Shown here piece by piece: positions 59,829 through 64,000 of a stretch of 64,000 nucleotides of DNA. Position 1 is the stretch's first letter. Each line of letters starts with the position of its first letter. The DNA lies in assembly GCF_017357245.1 (NCBI RefSeq), contig NZ_CP071612.1, forward strand, positions 3,351,001 through 3,415,000. Direction: 5' to 3'. The notes under the pieces are model-generated. The model was not told where the DNA came from. It did not search any database and was given only the letters and a program-made list of their open reading frames with translations. Origin of the DNA: Rhizobium bangladeshense. GTDB lineage: Bacteria; Pseudomonadota; Alphaproteobacteria; Rhizobiales; Rhizobiaceae. A program made the position numbers and the translations under genes.

Positions 59829-59996
59829 TCTCCTGCCAGTCCTTTGGAAGCTTCTAACTGTTCCGGAAGGACCAGGTTCCGTTTCCGCTGACGCGACAGG
59901 GCGCGGCAGGAAACGGCAAGGCAGGCCTCACTTTGTTGGAACCTGCCGGCATCCGGGGTGTTTTCTCCGTATCCCAAACATCTAGGAAAGCCTTTG

Positions 59997-61676
59997 ATGG
60001 ATCAGTCCACGACACCGCTGGGAGGTCCCGAGCGCTCCCCTCTCCAACCGAAATGGTGGCATACGGCAACCGTCTACCAGGTCTATCCGCGCAGCTTCTG
60101 CGATTCCGACGGAGATGGCATTGGTGATATTCCCGGCATCACTTCAAAGCTCGACTACCTGAAGAAGCTCGGCATCGACATCATCTGGCTTTCGCCGATC
60201 TATAAGTCGCCGATGGACGATAATGGTTACGACATATCCGACTATCGAGACATCGCACCCGAGTTCGGCACACTCCTAGATTTCGACAAGCTGGTAGCTG
60301 AGGCAAAAGAGCGAGGGATCGGCATCATGCTCGATCTCGTCGTCAACCATACATCCGACGAGCATCCGTGGTTTCTTCAATCCCGCCAGGGGCCTAACAA
60401 TCCATTCCGCGATTTCTACATCTGGCGCAAGCCCGCCCCGGACGGAGGCCCGCCGAATGGCCTGAAATCCTCCTTCGGCGGCCCGGCCTGGACCCTCGAT
60501 CCCACGACCGGCGAATATTACCTGCATATGTTTTCCCGCCGCCAGCCGGACCTCAACTGGGAGAACCAAAAGGTACGGGCGGAAATTTATGACATGATGA
60601 ACTGGTGGTTGGAGCGGGGCATCGCCGGCTTCCGCATGGATGTCATCGACTACATCGGCAAACAGGTGGACCGGGAGCTGGTCAAGGATGGACCGCATCT
60701 GCACGACTATCTGCAGGAGATGAACGCCAAAACCTTCGGCAGCCGCGACATACTGACGGTCGGCGAAGCTTGGAGCGCCACCCCCGGCGCAGCGCTGCTC
60801 TATTCCGGGCGCGAACGCCGGGAACTGTCGATGATCTTCCAGTTCGAACACGTCACCCAGCAGTGGGACGCGGTCTATGGGAAATGGCGCCCGAAACCGT
60901 TCGATCTGGTGAATCTCAAGACGGTCCTCAGCAAGTGGCAGCTCGCCTTGTCGGAAGACGGGTGGAATTCCCTCTTCTGGGGCAATCACGATTTGCCGCG
61001 CGCCGTCTCGCGCTACGGCAATGCCACCGGCTATCATGTCGAGTCGGCCAAGATGCTGGCGACCGTGTTGCATCTCCTCAAGGGCACCCCTTTCGTCTAT
61101 CAGGGCGAGGAGATCGGCATGACGAACGTCCCCTTCACCTCCATCGAACAATATCGGGATATCGAAACAATCAACATGCACAGGCTGCATGTGGAGGCCG
61201 GCCTTTCACCGGAGGAATTCATCCGGGGAGCAAATGAGAACGGCCGCGACAACGCCCGCACCCCGATGCAATGGAGCGCCGCCCCCTATGGCGGCTTTTC
61301 AACCGGCGTGCCCTGGATAGAGGTCAACCCCAATTACTCGAAGGTCAACGCCGAAGCGGCCATCAACGACGAAAAGTCGATCTGGAACCACTATCGCAAA
61401 CTCATCGCTCTCCGGAAAAACCACCCCGTCATCGTCTATGGCGAATACCGGTCCTGGCTCGACCAGCACCCCGATGTCTTCGTTTATACCCGCGCCCTCG
61501 ACAGGAGTTGGATCATCGTGGTCGCCAACTTCACACCCAGGGAGATTACGCTGAGTTTGCCGAAGGAGCTCGCCATCAACGGAGAATGCCTGATCTGCAA
61601 TTATGAATCGGTACACATGATCGGTGAAACTATCGAGCTCAAGCCGTACGAAACCTTCGCGATAGAGTGTAAGTGA
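59997..61676 (+). CDS. Alpha-glucosidase / oligo-1,6-glucosidase (GH13)
   Basis: 559 residues from ATG 59997 (AGGAAAG upstream). WWHTATVYQVYPRSFCDSDGDGIGDIPGI opens the barrel, then MLDLVVNHTSDEHPWFLQSR, nucleophile in IAGFRMDVIDYIGK, acid/base in TVGEAWSATP and FWGNHDLPRAVSR with the NHD intact. The C-terminal beta domain ends in YETFAIECK. It hydrolyses terminal alpha-glucosyl links in short oligosaccharides. Whether 1,4- or 1,6-linked substrates are preferred is open; after QPDLNWENQKVR the next residue is Ala (KVRAEIYD) rather than the common Val. It is divergent from the TreS-like gene. GGAAC-N16-TGTT, one base off the EcfG consensus, lies upstream near 59938. Confidence 0.9.
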   Translation: MDQSTTPLGGPERSPLQPKWWHTATVYQVYPRSFCDSDGDGIGDIPGITSKLDYLKKLGIDIIWLSPIYKSPMDDNGYDISDYRDIAPEFGTLLDFDKLVAEAKERGIGIMLDLVVNHTSDEHPWFLQSRQGPNNPFRDFYIWRKPAPDGGPPNGLKSSFGGPAWTLDPTTGEYYLHMFSRRQPDLNWENQKVRAEIYDMMNWWLERGIAGFRMDVIDYIGKQVDRELVKDGPHLHDYLQEMNAKTFGSRDILTVGEAWSATPGAALLYSGRERRELSMIFQFEHVTQQWDAVYGKWRPKPFDLVNLKTVLSKWQLALSEDGWNSLFWGNHDLPRAVSRYGNATGYHVESAKMLATVLHLLKGTPFVYQGEEIGMTNVPFTSIEQYRDIETINMHRLHVEAGLSPEEFIRGANENGRDNARTPMQWSAAPYGGFSTGVPWIEVNPNYSKVNAEAAINDEKSIWNHYRKLIALRKNHPVIVYGEYRSWLDQHPDVFVYTRALDRSWIIVVANFTPREITLSLPKELAINGECLICNYESVHMIGETIELKPYETFAIECK

Positions 61677-61763
61677 AGCTCTCGGGGCAACGTGGTTTCC
61701 CCAAGCGACGGAGTGACGGGTTTGACAACATCGAAAGTTGCACGCGATTTCGGCACGACGCGT

Positions 61764-62741
61764 TCAGCCGCCGAATGACTTCCGATAGGCATGCGGGCTC
61801 GTCCCCAGCCGCTTGCGGAAGTGGTGCCGCATCGTCGCCAGCGTGCCGAAGCCGCTTGATGTCGCGATATCGTCGAGCGATACGGCAAGCTCTCTTTCGA
61901 GAAGGTCGCGCGCATGGCGCAGCCGCTCCTTCAGCAACCATTCGCCGACGCTGAGACCGGTCGTTGCTTCGAAGCGGCGCTGGAAGGTGCGCATGCTCAT
62001 GCCCGCCCTCTTGGCCAGGAGGCTGATCGGCTGCTCCTCGGCCAGGCTTTCGCGCATCCACTCGATAAGCGGGCCCAGGCGTATGCCTTCGCGCTCCTCC
62101 GGGACGGGCGCTCTGATGAACTGCGCCTGCCCGCCTTCGCGGTGCGGCGGCACGACGAGGCGGCGCGCAACGCTGTTGGCGGCCTCCGAGCCGAAATCGC
62201 CGCGCACGACGTGCAGGCAGAGGTCGATGCCGGCAGCGCTGCCGGCCGCCGTCAGCAGACTGCCCTCATCGATGTACAGAACATCGGCATCGAGCGTGAC
62301 ATCCGGATAGCGCGCCGCGATCGACGAGACATAGCGCCAATGCGTGGTCGCCCTGCGGTTGGCAAGCAGGCCGGCGCCGGCAAGAACCGTAACGCCGGAG
62401 CAGAGCGACATGATGCGCGCACCGCGCTGATGCGCTGCCTTGAGTGCGGTGGAAAGCGGTTCCGGCACAGGTGCATCGATCGCCCGCCAGCCGGGAACGA
62501 CGATCAGGTCCGCCTCGTCGAGCACCTCCAGCCCCTTATCGACCGCGACCGTTAATCCGCCGGCGGCGCGAAGCGGCCCCGGCTCGATGCCGCAGACCGC
62601 GAAGCGATACCAGGCTTCACCCATCTCCGGACGCGGCAAGCCGAAGACCTCATAGGCAATACCGAATTCGAAGGTGCAGAGCCCGTCATAGGCGAGCACT
62701 GCTACCAGCGGTCCCTTTGTCTGCGGAGACACGTTTGGCAT
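61764..62741 (-). CDS. ftrA: GlxA/FtrA-type AraC-family regulator
   Basis: 325 residues from ATG 62741; a TTG at 62780 and GTG at 62762 would lengthen it. The N-terminal DJ-1/PfpI amidotransferase-like domain (about 8-175) has VAVLAYDGLCTFEFGIAYEVFGLP and IMSLCSGVTVLAGAGLL, with the nucleophile-elbow Cys retained. The C-terminal AraC domain holds two helix-turn-helix units (ISLLAKRAGMSMRTFQRRFEATTGLSVGEWL and SLDDIATSSGFGTLATMRHHFRKRLGTSPHAYRKSFG). It is divergent from a rhodanese gene, as FtrA often is, and probably controls it. Confidence 0.88.
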   Translation of the reverse strand: MPNVSPQTKGPLVAVLAYDGLCTFEFGIAYEVFGLPRPEMGEAWYRFAVCGIEPGPLRAAGGLTVAVDKGLEVLDEADLIVVPGWRAIDAPVPEPLSTALKAAHQRGARIMSLCSGVTVLAGAGLLANRRATTHWRYVSSIAARYPDVTLDADVLYIDEGSLLTAAGSAAGIDLCLHVVRGDFGSEAANSVARRLVVPPHREGGQAQFIRAPVPEEREGIRLGPLIEWMRESLAEEQPISLLAKRAGMSMRTFQRRFEATTGLSVGEWLLKERLRHARDLLERELAVSLDDIATSSGFGTLATMRHHFRKRLGTSPHAYRKSFGG

Positions 62742-62831
62742 GATCTTTACGCTGTCAGTCACGATGACCAATTTCGCCAAGCTGTAGCATCAGCGATACC
62801 AGGCGGCAATCCAACACGAAAGGAAGGACCG

Positions 62832-63242
62832 ATGCCAAGCGCCGTCTCCGAAATCCCCGCCGCCGAGCCCGATCTCGCTGCCGCCCATCACGCCGCCAAG
62901 CTGGCCTTCGAGACCGATTGTTCGGATGTCCGTGCCGCCTTTGCGGCCGGGAAGGTTGATTTCGTTCTTCTCGACGTACGCTCGCCGGCGTTGTTTGCGC
63001 AGTCCCATGTGCCGGGCGCGATCAACCTGCCGCATGGCAAGATGACCGCGCATCGCATGTCGGAATGGGCAAGGGACACGCTCTTCGTCGTCTATTGCGC
63101 CGGCCCTCATTGCAACGGCGCCGACAAGGCCGCCTTCCGCCTTGCTAAGCTCGGCCTTAAGGCCAAGCTGATGATCGGCGGCATGACGGGCTGGGCCGAC
63201 GAGGGTTTCGCCTTCGAAAGCGAAGCCGTTGCTGCCGAATAG
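62832..63242 (+). CDS. Rhodanese-domain sulfurtransferase
   Basis: 136 residues. A single rhodanese domain: VDFVLLDVRSPALFAQSHVPGAINLPHGKM, then VVYCAGPHCNGADKAAFRLAKLGLKAKLMIGGMTGWADEGF. The active-site Cys is in YCAGPHCNGADKA. It moves sulfane sulfur from thiosulfate or persulfides, in the cytosol. The start has AAAGGAAGGACCG before it. Divergent from the FtrA-like regulator, its probable controller. Confidence 0.9.
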   Translation: MPSAVSEIPAAEPDLAAAHHAAKLAFETDCSDVRAAFAAGKVDFVLLDVRSPALFAQSHVPGAINLPHGKMTAHRMSEWARDTLFVVYCAGPHCNGADKAAFRLAKLGLKAKLMIGGMTGWADEGFAFESEAVAAE

Positions 63243-63280
63243 GCTGACGCTCCCTCAACAATGAGAGAGGAGCGCATCTC

Positions 63281-64000
63281 TTAAAACTCAATCACGACCT
63301 TGCCGAAGGGGCCCCGATAGAGATGATCGAGGGCCTGCGGCAGTTCCGCGAAGGCATAACGCCTGTCGATGACCGGCTTCAGCCCGGTCTGGTCGACGGC
63401 GCGCACCAGATCTTCCAGCGCCCGGCGATGACCGACGGCAATTCCCTGCACGACAGGCGCCTTGAGAAGCAGCGGTGCCACCGGCGCCGAGACCTCGAAA
63501 CCCTCGAGCACACCGATCACCGAAATTCGGCCGTTGACCGCCACGGCCTTCAGCGCCTGGCCGAGATGCGACCCGCCGACGATTTCGAGCACGTGGTCGG
63601 CACCGTAGTCGCCGGTCAGATGATGGAGCCGCTCCACCCAGTCGCCCTCGTGTCGGTTGATCAGATGATCAGCGCCGAGTGCCTGCGCCCGTTCCAGTTT
63701 TTCGGCACTGCCTGACGTGATCAAGACCTCGGCGCCATGCGCCTTGGCAATCTGAAGGCCAAAAAGCGCGACGCCGCCAGTCCCCTGCACGAGCACCTTG
63801 TCCCCGGCCTTCAGCCTGCCGCATTCGATCAGCGCGACCCATGCCGTCAGTCCAGCGCAGGGCAGCGTGCTCGCTTCGGCGGCATCGAGCGTTTTCGGAG
63901 CAAGCGTGAACCACTCCTCGGAAAGCACCGTGTGTTCGGAGAGCACGCCCGGATAGAGGCCGCCGCGCGTCTGGTAGGGCGGAGTACGCGCGGTGCCCGG
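63281..64000 (-). CDS. Zinc-type alcohol dehydrogenase/quinone oxidoreductase family, partial (N-terminus beyond window)
   Basis: About 240 residues, open to the right edge. The medium-chain dehydrogenase fold has TLPCAGLTAWVALIECGRLKAGDKVLVQGTGGVALFGLQIAKAHGAEVLIT (Rossmann GTGGV) and ends in AFAELPQALDHLYRGPFGKVVIEF. It reduces or oxidises alcohols or quinones with NAD(P). The N-terminal catalytic domain is mostly outside the window, so zinc ligands could not be checked. Convergent with the rhodanese gene. Confidence 0.82.
   Translation of the reverse strand, partial: PGTARTPPYQTRGGLYPGVLSEHTVLSEEWFTLAPKTLDAAEASTLPCAGLTAWVALIECGRLKAGDKVLVQGTGGVALFGLQIAKAHGAEVLITSGSAEKLERAQALGADHLINRHEGDWVERLHHLTGDYGADHVLEIVGGSHLGQALKAVAVNGRISVIGVLEGFEVSAPVAPLLLKAPVVQGIAVGHRRALEDLVRAVDQTGLKPVIDRRYAFAELPQALDHLYRGPFGKVVIEF

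Noticed and set aside
58296..59891. 531-residue open frame on the plus strand
   Set aside because: Antisense to the TreS-like gene, which carries all GH13 blocks in order.
1..64000. tRNA, rRNA, CRISPR arrays, transposases, prophage genes
   Set aside because: None was seen on reading both strands; a covariance-model or repeat-finder run was not available.

Overview
The window looks like chromosomal DNA of a fast-growing Rhizobium of the leguminosarum/etli type. The evidence is its content rather than any alignment: a Pss-type exopolysaccharide export block with PrsDE-like type I secretion and Rap-type cadherin-like proteins, RkpK and LpsL sugar-nucleotide enzymes, a TonB/HmuPSTUV haem uptake locus with RirA-type iron boxes, and the alphaproteobacterial NepR-EcfG-PhyR general stress module. 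No tRNA, rRNA, CRISPR array, transposase or integrase was found.

Layout. 1-7.5 kb: a partial SGNH hydrolase, a type I secretion ABC protein and adaptor, and two candidate substrates (a beta-helix protein and a two-domain Rap protein) that share the same cadherin-like domain. 7.7-14.4 kb: a leftward polysaccharide export set in the order polymerase, outer-membrane lipoprotein, secreted protein, tyrosine-kinase co-polymerase, small membrane protein. This order resembles pssT-N-O-P. 14.7-27.6 kb: a transglutaminase-like peptidase, UDP-glucose dehydrogenase, a phosphatase, a decayed efflux outer-membrane gene, a quinone/electrophile detoxification pair, ung, the two GDP-mannose enzymes, an EEP-family protein and UDP-glucuronate epimerase. 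28-34 kb: a complete CecR-YbhGFSR-type export operon.

34-39 kb: an envelope protein with an EcfG promoter, a ThuA/ThuB-like pair, a TetR-SMR efflux pair with a perfect operator, and a truncated haemoglobin. 38.5-46 kb: haem and iron acquisition, in two transcription units with RirA-like boxes. 46-50 kb: the general stress response core (nepR-ecfG, divergent phyR, an HWE-type kinase) together with an ElaB-like two-gene operon. Four EcfG promoters (GGAAC-N16/17-CGTT) were read directly, upstream of phyR, the kinase, the ElaB-like operon and the DUF1236 gene. 50.7-53.4 kb: preT-preA for reductive pyrimidine breakdown.

53.5-61.7 kb: an accessory-looking island with TreZ, a SIR2-domain protein, a DUF6766-like membrane protein, an LLM flavin oxidoreductase, a TreS-like enzyme whose NHD motif reads NLD, and an alpha-glucosidase. 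A 103-bp palindromic element sits between the convergent treZ and SIR2 genes and supplies the stop codon of both. 61.7-64 kb: an FtrA-type AraC regulator, a rhodanese and a partial alcohol dehydrogenase.

Best candidates for something new are the SIR2 plus membrane-protein pair inside the trehalose/stress island, the stop-codon-donating repeat, the Rap/beta-helix/T1SS/Pss linkage, and several large perfect dyads in promoter regions (14564-14595, 15556-15576, 6636-6652).
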